From Polaromonas jejuensis NBRC 106434 (lineage in GTDB: Bacteria; Pseudomonadota; Gammaproteobacteria; Burkholderiales; Burkholderiaceae_C), in the NCBI RefSeq assembly GCF_001598235.1, contig NZ_BCYO01000013.1, forward strand, positions 1 through 64,000: 64,000 nucleotides of DNA. Direction: 5' to 3'. Below the pieces are notes generated by a model, which was not told the origin of the DNA, searched no databases, and saw only the letters and a program-made list of their open reading frames with translations. Shown one piece after another: positions 18,141 through 26,924 of this stretch; the stretch's first letter is position 1; every line of letters begins with the position of its first letter. The position numbers and the translations under genes are program-made.

Positions 18141-19226
18141 ATGAAATCCAACAAACTGGTGATTTTTCTGATTGCCGCGGTGGCACTGCTGGTGCTGCCG
18201 CTGATTCTGCAGCAGGGCGGCAACGCCTGGGTCCGCATTGTCGACATGACGCTGCTGTATGTGCTGCTGGCCCTGGGGCTCAATATTGTGGTCGGCTTTG
18301 CCGGCCTGCTGGACCTCGGCTACGTGGCCTTTTTTGCGGTCGGTGCCTATATGTTTGCGCTGCTCGGCTCGCCGCATCTGGCGGAGGCCTTTCCGGCGAT
18401 TGCCGCCGCCTTCCCCAGCGGCCTGCACCTGCCGATCTGGGCCACCATTCCGGCGGCGGCCGCGCTCGCGGGTTTCTTTGGCGTCCTCCTGGGCGCGCCC
18501 ACGCTCAAGCTGCGTGGTGACTACCTGGCCATCGTGACGCTGGGTTTTGGCGAAATCATCCGGGTGTTCCTGAACAACCTGGACCGCCCCCTCAACCTGA
18601 CCAATGGGCCCAAAGGCATCAACCAGATCGACTCCATGAAGTTTTTTGGTTTCGATCTGGGCAAGACGCATGATCTTTTCGGCTTCCAGGTCAACTCGGT
18701 GTCCATGTATTACTACCTTTTTCTGGTGCTGGTCATGTTTTCGGTGCTCATTTGCCACCGGCTGGAAAATTCGCGCATAGGCCGCGCCTGGATGGCTATT
18801 CGCGAAGACGAGATTGCCGCCAAGGCCATGGGCATCAACACCCGCAACATGAAGCTGCTGGCCTTCGCGATGGGCGCCACGTTTGGCGGCGTGTCGGGTT
18901 CGATGTTTGCCGCCTTCCAGGGCTTTGTCTCGCCGGAGTCCTTCAGCCTGATGGAGTCGATCATGATGGTGGCCATGGTGGTGCTGGGCGGCATCGGTTA
19001 TTTGCCCGGCGTGATTCTGGGGGCCTTGCTGCTGGCCTCGCTGCCAGAAATACTGCGCCATGTGGCCGGGCCGCTGCAGGCCATGACCGAGGGCCGGCTG
19101 GATTCCGCCATCCTGCGCCAGCTGCTGATTGCGCTGGCCATGATTGTCATCATGCTGATGCGCCCGCGCGGTCTCTGGCCCTCGCCGGAGCACGGCAAGT
19201 CGCCGTCCAAACCGGCCAAAGCGTAA
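18141..19226 (+). CDS. livM: Branched-chain amino-acid ABC transporter permease LivM
   Basis: A 361-residue second permease subunit. Typical segments are LLALGLNIVVGFAGLLDLGY, LRGDYLAIVTLGFGEIIRV and IGRAWMAIREDEIAAKAMGI. AAGGAG lies before the ATG, and the gene begins 39 bp after livH. Confidence 0.95.
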   Translation: MKSNKLVIFLIAAVALLVLPLILQQGGNAWVRIVDMTLLYVLLALGLNIVVGFAGLLDLGYVAFFAVGAYMFALLGSPHLAEAFPAIAAAFPSGLHLPIWATIPAAAALAGFFGVLLGAPTLKLRGDYLAIVTLGFGEIIRVFLNNLDRPLNLTNGPKGINQIDSMKFFGFDLGKTHDLFGFQVNSVSMYYYLFLVLVMFSVLICHRLENSRIGRAWMAIREDEIAAKAMGINTRNMKLLAFAMGATFGGVSGSMFAAFQGFVSPESFSLMESIMMVAMVVLGGIGYLPGVILGALLLASLPEILRHVAGPLQAMTEGRLDSAILRQLLIALAMIVIMLMRPRGLWPSPEHGKSPSKPAKA

Positions 19227-19238
19227 GGAGATTGCGAC

Positions 19239-20006
19239 ATGAGTGAAACCATTCTTAAAGTTGCCGGTGTTTCCAAGCGCTTTGGCGGGCTGCAGGCCCT
19301 CAGCGATGTCGGCATCCATATCGAGCGCGGTCAGGTCTACGGCCTGATTGGCCCCAACGGCGCCGGAAAAACCACCTTCTTCAATGTGCTGACCGGTCTG
19401 TACAAGCCGGACAGCGGCACCTTCGAGCTGGCCGGCAAGCCCTACACGCCCACGGCGGTGCACGAGGTGGCCAAGGCCGGCATTGCCCGCACCTTTCAGA
19501 ACATCCGCCTGTTTCCCGAGATGACGGCCCTGGAGAACGTGATGGTTGGCCGCCACAGCCGCACCAAATCCGGCCTCTTGGGCGCGGTCTTTCGCACGCC
19601 GGGCTTCAAGCAGGAAGAGGCCGCCATTGCCAAGCGTTCCCGGGAGTTGCTGGAGTACGTGGGCATCAGCAAGTACGCCGACTTCAAGGCGCGCACGCTG
19701 AGCTACGGCGACCAGCGGCGTCTGGAGATCGCCCGCGCGCTGGCCACCGATCCGCAGCTGATTGCGCTGGACGAGCCGGCCGCCGGCATGAACGCCACCG
19801 AAAAAGTGCATCTGCGCGAGCTGATCGACCAGATCCGCAAGGACAACCGCACCATCTTGCTGATTGAGCACGACGTGAAGCTGGTCATGGGCCTGTGCGA
19901 CCGGGTCACGGTGCTCGATTACGGCAAGCAGATCGCCGAAGGCGCGCCCGCCGAGGTGCAGAAAAACGAAAAAGTGATCACCGCCTATCTGGGCACGGGT
20001 CATTGA
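19239..20006 (+). CDS. livG: Branched-chain amino-acid ABC transporter ATPase LivG
   Basis: A 255-residue ATPase. Walker A is GPNGAGKTT, the signature is LSYGDQRRLEIARAL, Walker B is LIALDEPAAG, and the family C-terminal piece IAEGAPAEVQ is present. It begins 12 bp after livM with AAGGAG upstream. Confidence 0.96.
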   Translation: MSETILKVAGVSKRFGGLQALSDVGIHIERGQVYGLIGPNGAGKTTFFNVLTGLYKPDSGTFELAGKPYTPTAVHEVAKAGIARTFQNIRLFPEMTALENVMVGRHSRTKSGLLGAVFRTPGFKQEEAAIAKRSRELLEYVGISKYADFKARTLSYGDQRRLEIARALATDPQLIALDEPAAGMNATEKVHLRELIDQIRKDNRTILLIEHDVKLVMGLCDRVTVLDYGKQIAEGAPAEVQKNEKVITAYLGTGH

Positions 20007-20058
20007 GCCTTAAACAGTTGGGGACAGAGCTAAAGATCAGTCCCGCAAGGAAATAAAT

Positions 20059-20775
20059 ATGGCAAACACTCTTCTTAAAGTGACCGGCCTCAAAGTGGCT
20101 TATGGCGGCATCCAGGCGGTCAAGGGCGTTGACCTTGAAGTCAACGATGGCGAGCTGGTGACGCTGATCGGCTCCAACGGTGCCGGCAAGACCACCACCA
20201 TGAAGGCCATCACCGGCACGCAGCCCATGCTGGATGGCGACATCGAATACATGGGAAAAAGCATACGCGGCCGGGGTGCCTGGGATATGGTCAAAGAGGG
20301 CCTGGCCATGGTGCCCGAGGGCCGCGGCGTGTTCGCCCGCATGAGCATCACCGAGAACCTGCAGATGGGCGCCTACATCCGCAACGACAAGGCCGAAATC
20401 GCCGCCGACATCGAGAAGATGTTCGAGCTGTTCCCGCGGCTGCGCGAGCGCAAGGACCAGCTGGCCGGTACCCTGTCGGGCGGCGAGCAGCAGATGCTGG
20501 CCATGGGCCGTGCGCTGATGAGCCGGCCCAAGGTGCTGCTGCTCGATGAGCCCTCCATGGGCCTGTCGCCCATCATGGTGGACAAGATTTTCGAGGTGGT
20601 GCGCGACGTGTCCGCGCGCGGCGTGACCATTTTGCTGGTCGAGCAGAACGCCAGCCGCGCGCTCGGCATTGCCAACCGGGGCTATGTCATGGAGTCGGGC
20701 AACATCTCCATGAGTGGGGATGCGAAAGCGCTGCTCAATGATCCTCGGGTCAGGGCGGCCTATCTGGGCGAATAA
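20059..20775 (+). CDS. livF: Branched-chain amino-acid ABC transporter ATPase LivF
   Basis: A 238-residue ATPase. Walker A is GSNGAGKTTT, the signature is LSGGEQQMLAMGRAL, Walker B is VLLLDEPSMG, and the family end MSGDAKALLNDPRVRAAYLG is present. Last gene of the operon. LivHMGF-type systems import leucine, isoleucine and valine, but relatives take up other amides or aromatic acids. Confidence 0.96.
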   Translation: MANTLLKVTGLKVAYGGIQAVKGVDLEVNDGELVTLIGSNGAGKTTTMKAITGTQPMLDGDIEYMGKSIRGRGAWDMVKEGLAMVPEGRGVFARMSITENLQMGAYIRNDKAEIAADIEKMFELFPRLRERKDQLAGTLSGGEQQMLAMGRALMSRPKVLLLDEPSMGLSPIMVDKIFEVVRDVSARGVTILLVEQNASRALGIANRGYVMESGNISMSGDAKALLNDPRVRAAYLGE

Positions 20776-20820
20776 TCTAAGCCTTTTGGTGCTCCGGCCC
20801 TTGTGAAGCGGGCGTAGGAA

Positions 20821-20838
20821 GCTACTGAATTGATAGCG
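20821..20838 (-). repeat. Short repeat core flanking the long element (left side)
   Basis: GCTACTGAATTGATAGC, the exact reverse complement of the core at 21382-21398 on the other side of the long element. Confidence 0.75.
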
Positions 20839-20844
20839 GGTGCT

Positions 20845-21368
20845 CTTCACTACCAGGCCGGGACTCGCCCCGGCAGGCGAGGCACTTTACTTTTGCTTCG
20901 CCAAAAGAAAGTACCCAAAGAAAAGGCGACCCGCAGTCTGGGCCGCTTCGCGGTTCCTTGCGCTGCTCGGAGGGGACGGAAATTTCAGAAACTTGTCTGC
21001 TGCGCAGCCTTCGGACATCTGAAATTTTTAATCCGTCCCCTCCTGCGCTGCTCAGCCCAGCCAGGACGGGTTGGGGAAAAGAAATCGGAATCGGGGAGCA
21101 GAACGCGCAAAGCGCGTTCTGCGGAGCGTGGCTGTTGGTATTTGTTTCCCCACCCCCTTCTGTATGCGCTGAGGAGCGCAGGGCCAGACGGATCAGGGCT
21201 CGTGCTTGTTTGAGCCGCAGGCGAGTTTGCACGAGACCCCGGCTGGACCGAGCACCACAGGGTGCCCGTAGCGCAGCGAAGGGTCGCAGACAGCAGGGTC
21301 GCCTTTCTTTTCGTTAGGTTTGGTGTTCAAAAAGTAACTCGCCCGCCGGGGCGAGACCCGGCTTGGCA
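20845..21368. repeat. Long inverted-repeat element with nested hairpins (~0.5 kb)
   Basis: This is a non-coding stretch whose two ends are inverted copies of each other over ~60-70 bp. The left begins at CCAGGCCGGGACTCGCC, and the reverse complement of the right begins CCAAGCCGGGTCTCGCC; both continue through ACTTT and GAAAGGCGACCC-like segments. Inside are further hairpins: GGGACGGAAATTTCAGA / TCTGAAATTTTTAATCCGTCCC across 20973-21038; GGGGAAA...TTTCCCC across 21073-21152 with a GCAGAACGCGC/GCGCGTTCTGC tip; and CTCGTGC/GCACGAG at 21199-21235. Open frames across it have no family features and are treated as chance. Part of a second copy opens the window. It carries no transposase, so it is either a non-autonomous mobile element or a structured RNA locus. 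Confidence 0.75.
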
Positions 21369-21381
21369 GCAAAGGGAAATA

Positions 21382-21435
21382 GCTATCAATTCAGTAGCTG
21401 CCTGCGCCCATACTACCTGGGCTAGAGCACTAAAA
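21382..21435 (+). repeat. Short palindromic repeat copy (GCTATCAA family)
   Basis: Full-length copy: GCTATCAATTCAGTAGC, CTGCCTGCGCCCATA, then TGGGCTAGAGCACTAAAA. It lies 11 bp before the stop of the Bug-family gene. Confidence 0.85.
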
Positions 21436-21446
21436 CGCTTGAAAAC

Positions 21447-22445
21447 TCAATCCACCCGAGCCCCGGAAGCCTTCACCACTTTTTCATACTTGCGCAACTC
21501 GCTTTTCATGAAGGCGCCAAACTGTTCCGGGCTGCTGCCCACCGGCTCGGCCATCAGCGTGGCAAAGCGGGCTCTGGTTTCAGGCGCTTGCAAGGCGGCG
21601 ATGTAGGCCTGGCTGAGCTTGGCAAGCACGTCCTTGGGCGTGCCTGCGGGGGCCACCAGTCCCCACCAGGTGTCGATCTCAAAGCCCTTGAGGGTTTCGG
21701 CCACGGCGGGTACCTCGGGCAGCATGGCGCTGCGCCTGGCGGTGGTCACGGCCAGCGCCTTGAGCTTGCCGGCCTTGATGTTGGCCGAGGCGGTGGCGAG
21801 GTTGTCAAAGTTGAAGTCAACCTGGCCGGCCAGCAACGCGAGCTGCGCCGGGTTGCCGCCGTTGTAGGGAATGTGCAGCGCATAGATGCCGGCCTGTGAC
21901 TTGAACATCTCGCCGGCCAGGTGGCCCGCGCTGCCATTGCCGCCGCTGGCGTAGTTGAGCTTGCCGGGATGGGCCTTGGCGTACTGGATGAGGTCGGCCA
22001 GGGTGTTGATGTGCAGGCGTTGGGCCGTTTCGGCATTCATCACCAGCACATTGGGTACGCGCACCATTTGCGTGATGGGCGCAAAGTCGGTGGCCGCGTT
22101 ATAGGGCATCTTGCTGAAGAGCCAAGGGTTGATGGCATGCGTGGCCACGGCCGCGATGCCAATGGTCAGCCCGTCGGGGGCGGCCTTGGCAATCGCGTCC
22201 ACGCCGATGTTGCCGCCGGCGCCGGGGCGGTTTTCGATGATCACGGTGCCCAGTGAATCCTTGACGCGTTCGGCCATCAGGCGGGCGGTCGCATCAATCG
22301 GGCCGCCGGATGCATAGGGCACGATGATGCGCATGACCTTGGGCTGGGCCTGCGCCAGCGTGGCGGAAAAGCCCAGGGTGGCGATGGAAATGAGCGCCAG
22401 GATTTTGGCGAGGAAAGGCAGAAGGTGTCGGGTGTTCATGCTCAT
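21447..22445 (-). CDS. Bug-family (tripartite tricarboxylate) substrate-binding protein
   Basis: A 332-residue periplasmic binding protein with a signal peptide (hydrophobic LALISIATLGFSATLAQAQ). Bug motifs are present: IVPYASGGPIDATARL, VIIENRPGAGGNIG and FEIDTWWGLVAPAGTP. Bug proteins bind organic acids or amides with or without TctAB membrane partners; none is nearby, so the ligand is open. Start 22445 or 22439 (MNTRHLLPF). Confidence 0.9.
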   Translation of the reverse strand: MSMNTRHLLPFLAKILALISIATLGFSATLAQAQPKVMRIIVPYASGGPIDATARLMAERVKDSLGTVIIENRPGAGGNIGVDAIAKAAPDGLTIGIAAVATHAINPWLFSKMPYNAATDFAPITQMVRVPNVLVMNAETAQRLHINTLADLIQYAKAHPGKLNYASGGNGSAGHLAGEMFKSQAGIYALHIPYNGGNPAQLALLAGQVDFNFDNLATASANIKAGKLKALAVTTARRSAMLPEVPAVAETLKGFEIDTWWGLVAPAGTPKDVLAKLSQAYIAALQAPETRARFATLMAEPVGSSPEQFGAFMKSELRKYEKVVKASGARVD

Positions 22446-22558
22446 ATTGTTACAAGGATTCGGCAAGCTCACCCCGAGGCCTGCCGGTACAGGGGACGAC
22501 GGCTTTTTGAGACTCAAGTAAAAAAGCGCCTGCAGCCCTCAAGCCGCAAGCGCTTTCA

Positions 22559-22577
22559 GCTATCAATTTGATAGTTT
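22559..22577 (+). repeat. Short repeat core
   Basis: GCTATCAATTTGATAG followed by a degenerate right arm, between the Bug gene start and the flavoreductase stop. Confidence 0.6.
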
Positions 22578-22591
22578 CTTCGGTCCTTGCC

Positions 22592-23632
22592 TCAGACCGC
22601 CTGGGCCTTGTCGGCCTCGGTGGTGAATGGGTCGGAGAAAAATTCTTCGGCCGGCAAGCCGGCCACTGCGCTGTATTCGCTGCGGGCCGATTCCACCACA
22701 ATCGGCGCGCCGCAGGCATAAACCTGGTGGCCAGAGAGATCGGGAAAGTCCTCCAGCACCGACTTATGGACAAAGCCGGTGCGGCCGGTCCACAGGTCTT
22801 CGGGCAGGGCGTTGGAGATCACCGGCACGTAGCGCAGGTTGGGCATCTCGGCGACCTTGGCCAGCATCCAGTCGTTCATGTACAGGTCGGCCGGCCGGCG
22901 GCCGCCCCAGTACAGCACGGCGGGGCGCGTGATGCCCTTGTGCTGCATGTGCTCGATCAGCGCCTTGATGGGGGCAAAGCCGGTGCCGGAAGCCAGCAGC
23001 ACCAGGGGCTTGTCGCTGTCCTCGCGCAGGAAGAAGCTGCCGTAAGGCCCTTCGATGCGCAGGATTTCCTTTTCCTTCATCGCACCAAACACATGCTCGG
23101 TGAATTTGCCGCCCGGCATGTGGCGAATGTGCAGTTCCACGCCGGGGTTGTCGGCCTGGGTGTGCGGTGCGTTGCCCATGGAGTAGGCGCGGCGGGCGCC
23201 GTCGCGCAGCAAAAACTCCACGTACTGGCCGGCGTGGTACTTGAAGGTGTCGCTGGCCGGCAGCTGCAGGCGGATCACCATCACGTCGTGCGAGCTGCGC
23301 GCCATGGCGCTCACGCGCACCGGCATTTTCTTGATCGGGTAGGCGCTCTCGTCGGTCACCTGGCGTGATTCGATGACCACGTCGCTGTGCGCCACGGCGC
23401 AGCAGGTCAGGATGAAGCCGTTGGCCTCTTCCTCGGGCGACAGGGCCTTGACCTGGTGCGTGCCATGAGTCACCGTACCTTCAAGTTTCCTGCATTTGCA
23501 GGAACCGCAGGCGCCGTCCTTGCAGCCGTAAGGCAGGCCAATGCCCTGGCGAATGGCCGCCGCCAGCAGGTGCTCCTCGGCATTGGCGGTAAAAGCCCGG
23601 CCGCTGGGCTGCACGGTCACGTTGAAGCTCAT
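22592..23632 (-). CDS. 2Fe-2S ferredoxin/flavin NAD(P)H reductase (CDP-6-deoxy-glucoseen reductase-like)
   Basis: 346 residues. The N-terminal plant-type ferredoxin domain has CKDGACGSCKC plus a later C (LTCCAV). The FAD domain has RRAYSMGNAP and the NAD domain has LLASGTGFAPIKALIEH. The layout is that of electron-transfer reductases for oxygenases and of AscD/E3. The start at 23632 (MSFNVTVQPSGRAF) is family-like. No oxygenase partner is adjacent, so the acceptor is unknown. It is divergent from the epimerase-like gene. Confidence 0.88.
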   Translation of the reverse strand: MSFNVTVQPSGRAFTANAEEHLLAAAIRQGIGLPYGCKDGACGSCKCRKLEGTVTHGTHQVKALSPEEEANGFILTCCAVAHSDVVIESRQVTDESAYPIKKMPVRVSAMARSSHDVMVIRLQLPASDTFKYHAGQYVEFLLRDGARRAYSMGNAPHTQADNPGVELHIRHMPGGKFTEHVFGAMKEKEILRIEGPYGSFFLREDSDKPLVLLASGTGFAPIKALIEHMQHKGITRPAVLYWGGRRPADLYMNDWMLAKVAEMPNLRYVPVISNALPEDLWTGRTGFVHKSVLEDFPDLSGHQVYACGAPIVVESARSEYSAVAGLPAEEFFSDPFTTEADKAQAV

Positions 23633-23684
23633 ATTTTCTGTATCCTTGGCAAGTTCTGTGGCGTGATCTGTCACGATCTCTCAT

Positions 23685-24644
23685 TTGGCCTGGCTGATTG
23701 TCCAGCAAACCCTAATTTTGCCCTCAAACCTAAATCCCCTTGGTGCGCTGCCTTCGCGCTTTCGCCGGCAGCGTGTGTTGATCGTCGGCTGCGGCGATGT
23801 CGGCCTGCGCGTGGCGCGGCAGCTGCCTTCGCGTGTCAGGCGGCTGGCCCTGACCTCGTCCGCAGAGCGCGTGCCGGCGCTGCGTGCGCTGGGCATCACG
23901 CCCTTGCTCGGCAATCTGGATGAGCACGCCAGCTTGCGCCGGCTCGCCGGCCTGGCCACCCGCGTGGTGCATCTGGCGCCGCCACCCGGCGACAACCCGG
24001 ACTGGCGCAGCGATCCGCGCACGCTGGCCCTGCTGCGCATCCTGCGTTTGCGCCGCCTGCCGCAGTCGCTGGTGTACGGCTCGACCAGCGGGGTTTACGG
24101 CGACTGCGGGGGCGCGCGTGTGAGCGAAACGCGGCCCGTGAATCCGCGCACGCCGCGCTCGCAGCGCCGTGTGCATGCCGAGGACCATCTGCGCCTGTTC
24201 GGTCGCGCCACCGGCACGCCGGTGCACATCCTGCGCATTCCGGGCATTTATGCACCCGACCGCGAAGGCGGCACGCCGCGCGCGCGCCTGCTCAAGGGCA
24301 CGTCGGTGCTGCGCCCCGAAGACGACGTCTACACCAGCCACATCCATGCCGACGACCTGGCGCGCGCCTGCCTGGCGGCCCTGTGGCGCGGCAAGCCGCA
24401 ACGCGTGACCAACGCCTGTGACGACACCCGGCTGCTGATGGGCGATTACTTTGACCTGGCGGCTGACCTTTATCGGCTGCCAAGGCCGCCGCGCGTGGCG
24501 CGCGACACCGCGCAACAGCAGTTGCCGCTGATGCTGCTGAGCTTCATGAGCGAGTCGCGGCAGCTGGACAACCAGCGCCTGAAAAAAGAGCTGAAGCTGG
24601 TGCTGCGCTACCCGACGGTGGTGCAGGGTTTGGCGAATCAGTGA
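23685..24644 (+). CDS. NAD(P)-dependent epimerase/dehydratase-like protein (SDR)
   Basis: A 319-residue extended-SDR-type protein. The dinucleotide-binding loop VLIVGCGDVGLRVARQL follows a ~28-residue N-terminal stretch, then YGSTSGVYGDCGG and LRIPGIYAPDREGG. It resembles the YeeZ group. The active-site YxxxK is not in its classical form, so dehydrogenase activity is uncertain. No ATG exists near the start; TTG at 23685 or 23715 is used. Confidence 0.75.
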   Translation: MAWLIVQQTLILPSNLNPLGALPSRFRRQRVLIVGCGDVGLRVARQLPSRVRRLALTSSAERVPALRALGITPLLGNLDEHASLRRLAGLATRVVHLAPPPGDNPDWRSDPRTLALLRILRLRRLPQSLVYGSTSGVYGDCGGARVSETRPVNPRTPRSQRRVHAEDHLRLFGRATGTPVHILRIPGIYAPDREGGTPRARLLKGTSVLRPEDDVYTSHIHADDLARACLAALWRGKPQRVTNACDDTRLLMGDYFDLAADLYRLPRPPRVARDTAQQQLPLMLLSFMSESRQLDNQRLKKELKLVLRYPTVVQGLANQ

Positions 24645-24664
24645 ACCTGTGACGCAGTCAAAAT

Positions 24665-24695
24665 GCTATAAAAACAGGAGCTTATTACGTCCACC
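24665..24695 (+). repeat. Degenerate short repeat
   Basis: GCTATAAAAACAGGAGC followed by a weak right arm (TTATTACGTCC), between two convergent genes. Confidence 0.45.
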
Positions 24696-24744
24696 AGAAA
24701 AGGGATGCGGCTAAATTTAACTCCGAAGGAGTCGGCTTCAAGTC

Positions 24745-25791
24745 TTAGATGCCGGACGGCTTTTTCAGTGTCAGCATGCGGTCTTGCGCCTTGAACACAA
24801 TGGTCTTGATGTCGGCACCGTGCAGCACCGTGAGCTTGATTTCGGCATCGGGCGCGGACCGGTCCCACAGCTTTTTGTAAAACTCTTCCAGCGTGGTGAC
24901 TTTGGTGTCGTCCACGGCCAGCACCACATCACCCGTTTGCAGCCCGGCCAACTGCGCCGGGCTGTCCTTGTTGACGCGCATGATCTGGATGCGACCGTCC
25001 TGGTCGTTCGAGATCAGACCCAGCCAGGGCCGGTGGCTTTTCAGGCTGGTGCCCGACTGTTGCAGTTCGGCGAGGATGGGGCGCAGCAAATCCACCGGCA
25101 CAAACATATTGCCCGGCAAGTGGCGGTTTTCCCCGGTCACATCCGATACCAGCAGCGAGCCGATGCCCATCAGCTCGCCCTTCTGGTTGAACAGCGGCGC
25201 GCCGCTGTGGTTGCCGCCGCTGGCCACGATGGGCGGGCTGGTGAACAGGGCCGTCTCGATGTGGTACTCCCAATAGCCTGAAAATGCGCGCTTGCTGATC
25301 AGCCAGGTCATGTGGACATCGCCATCGTCGTCGGCTTGCGGACCGGTGACGGCCATCAGCAGCTCACCGGGCTTCAGGTCCGCGCTGTTGCCCAGCGTGA
25401 CGCCGCTCATGCCGCGCAGCGGCAGCAAAGGCCGCAGCAGCCCGAAACCGGTCGCCTGGTCGTAGGCCACGGCACGCGCCGGCAGGGTTTTGTTGTCTTG
25501 CGTGAAGATTTCAACCTGCTCGGCCTCCAGCATCAGATAGCCAATGGTCAGGATCAGGCCGTCCTGACCGATCAGCACCCCCGAGCCGCTGCGCCGCTGA
25601 CCCAGGGTTTCGGCAGACCGCGCGTCCTCAGCCACCGTGACCTTGATGCCGACGACCGCCGCGCTGGCTTTGGCCAGTGCGTCGATCATCATCTGCGGGG
25701 TCGCTGGCTGAACGGTGGCCGCGTGAGTGGTCGCGACACACAGCATTGACACCAAAAAAAGGAGGTAGAGCCAATGACGGAATGATCGCAT
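24745..25791 (-). CDS. Trypsin-like (S1C/HtrA-type) protein with degenerate active site and PDZ domain
   Basis: A 348-residue exported protein: signal peptide (HWLYLLFLVSMLCVATTHA), trypsin-like domain (~40-235) and C-terminal PDZ (~245-340, with SPAQLAGLQTGDVVLAVDDTKV). In HtrA proteases the catalytic His is in LTNxHV, the Asp in TDLAVL and the Ser in GNSGGP. Here the matching segments read LTIGYLML, TGFGLL and NHSGAP. The Ser is kept but the His and Asp are replaced, so it is probably not a classical protease. The start at 25791 has a signal peptide directly after it; the frame stays open upstream to 26268, antisense to the next gene, and that part is not coding. Confidence 0.85.
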   Translation of the reverse strand: MRSFRHWLYLLFLVSMLCVATTHAATVQPATPQMMIDALAKASAAVVGIKVTVAEDARSAETLGQRRSGSGVLIGQDGLILTIGYLMLEAEQVEIFTQDNKTLPARAVAYDQATGFGLLRPLLPLRGMSGVTLGNSADLKPGELLMAVTGPQADDDGDVHMTWLISKRAFSGYWEYHIETALFTSPPIVASGGNHSGAPLFNQKGELMGIGSLLVSDVTGENRHLPGNMFVPVDLLRPILAELQQSGTSLKSHRPWLGLISNDQDGRIQIMRVNKDSPAQLAGLQTGDVVLAVDDTKVTTLEEFYKKLWDRSAPDAEIKLTVLHGADIKTIVFKAQDRMLTLKKPSGI

Positions 25792-25997
25792 GACGGACTC
25801 CCGAACCGGTGAAAAGCCGCTATTCAAGAATGCGCTCAATTGAATGCCGTTGCAAGTGCCAGGGCCAAAAAATCCCGCTTGAGGAGGGCAATCCATCCCT
25901 GCATGATTGATCCGGTATGCGCAGGCATGAAGGGGCGCAAGGCGTGCCTCCGGGCATGGGTCCGCATGACCCGCCCGACGACGTCCCCGGAGCGCCG

Positions 25998-26894
25998 TTA
26001 CGCCGGCCGCAAGCCCAGCGCCTGCGCCCAGCGATGCGCCATCATCGGCGAGTTGAAGCAGGTGGTTTCCACGCCGGCACTGCAGACTGCGCGCTCCAGC
26101 AACTGGATGTCGGCCTCGTGCTGGCGCGCCACATGCGGGTCTTCGAAAAAAATGACCTTGTGGCAGCGGTGGTCCAGCACCAGTTCGGCGATTTGCGCAT
26201 CGCCGCCCAGCGGTCCGCTCAGGTAGGGCCGAACCCAGTTCTGGTCTTTGGGCCAGCCGCGCGCCCACGCCATGTCATTGAGCCGGCTGCCCGTGGTGCC
26301 GGTCGCCACGCGGCCGGCAAAGCGCGAGAGCAGCTCGAAATGCGTGGCCGCGAAATCGACCATGCGATCCTTCAGGGCGTCGTGGGCGATCAGCGCGACC
26401 GTCTGTGTCTGCAGCGCGAAGAGCCGTTCAGCGCCATCGACGCCGACGCCGCCCAGGCCCGCGTGCGCCAGTTCAACCGCAATCCATTCGATGGCGCCCG
26501 CCGCCGTGGACACAAAGGGTTTGCCGTGCGTCACGCATTGCCGCTTGAGGGCCAGCGCCTCCGGGTAGATCGAGGACGGATCGACCGGATCGGTCAGGTA
26601 GATCACGCCGTCCAGTGCATCCTTGGGGTCGGCAGCGCCCGCCACATGCGACACCAGCCGCATCAGGCCACCTTCATAGCCGAAGGGATAACGCACCAGG
26701 GGCGCGTAGCCGGCCAGCCGGCCCGAACCTGCCAGCGCGTCGTAAGTTCCGCCGACCGCGTGCAGGCCCAGACCCAGCGCGCGGATGGCCGGCTCGCAGG
26801 CCGCTATCCAGCGGGCCAGGCCGCTGTCAGCCTGGCGGTGGCGCCGATGCGCGACCAGGCCGAAACGTAGGGGATGGGGTGATGGCAATGGCAT
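25998..26894 (-). CDS. Double-domain methylglyoxal-synthase-like protein
   Basis: 298 residues holding two MGS-like domains in tandem. The C-terminal one (~165-285) keeps the active-site set of E. coli MgsA: IAHD (H171), ATGTTG (197-202), SGPLGGDAQ (D232 = D71), EDP (D252 = D91), QH (H259 = H98) and AD (D262 = D101). It should convert dihydroxyacetone phosphate to methylglyoxal. The N-terminal domain (~10-135) has the same order of blocks (LVAH, VGGT, YEGG, TDPVDP) but lacks the catalytic Asp, so it is likely structural or regulatory. Standard MgsA is ~150 residues with one domain. Confidence 0.8.
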   Translation of the reverse strand: MPLPSPHPLRFGLVAHRRHRQADSGLARWIAACEPAIRALGLGLHAVGGTYDALAGSGRLAGYAPLVRYPFGYEGGLMRLVSHVAGAADPKDALDGVIYLTDPVDPSSIYPEALALKRQCVTHGKPFVSTAAGAIEWIAVELAHAGLGGVGVDGAERLFALQTQTVALIAHDALKDRMVDFAATHFELLSRFAGRVATGTTGSRLNDMAWARGWPKDQNWVRPYLSGPLGGDAQIAELVLDHRCHKVIFFEDPHVARQHEADIQLLERAVCSAGVETTCFNSPMMAHRWAQALGLRPA

Positions 26895-26924
26895 CGGTGG
26901 TGACTTTCAGGCGGTCCGAAGCAA

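Noticed and set aside
20830..21317. Open frames of 60-136 codons on both strands across the long repeat
   Set aside because: They follow the inverted repeats and hairpins, have no family features or ribosome sites, and change frame freely between strands; treated as chance.
25792..26268. Upstream extension of the trypsin-like gene (507-codon frame)
   Set aside because: It is antisense to the methylglyoxal-synthase gene, and a signal peptide starts right at 25791.
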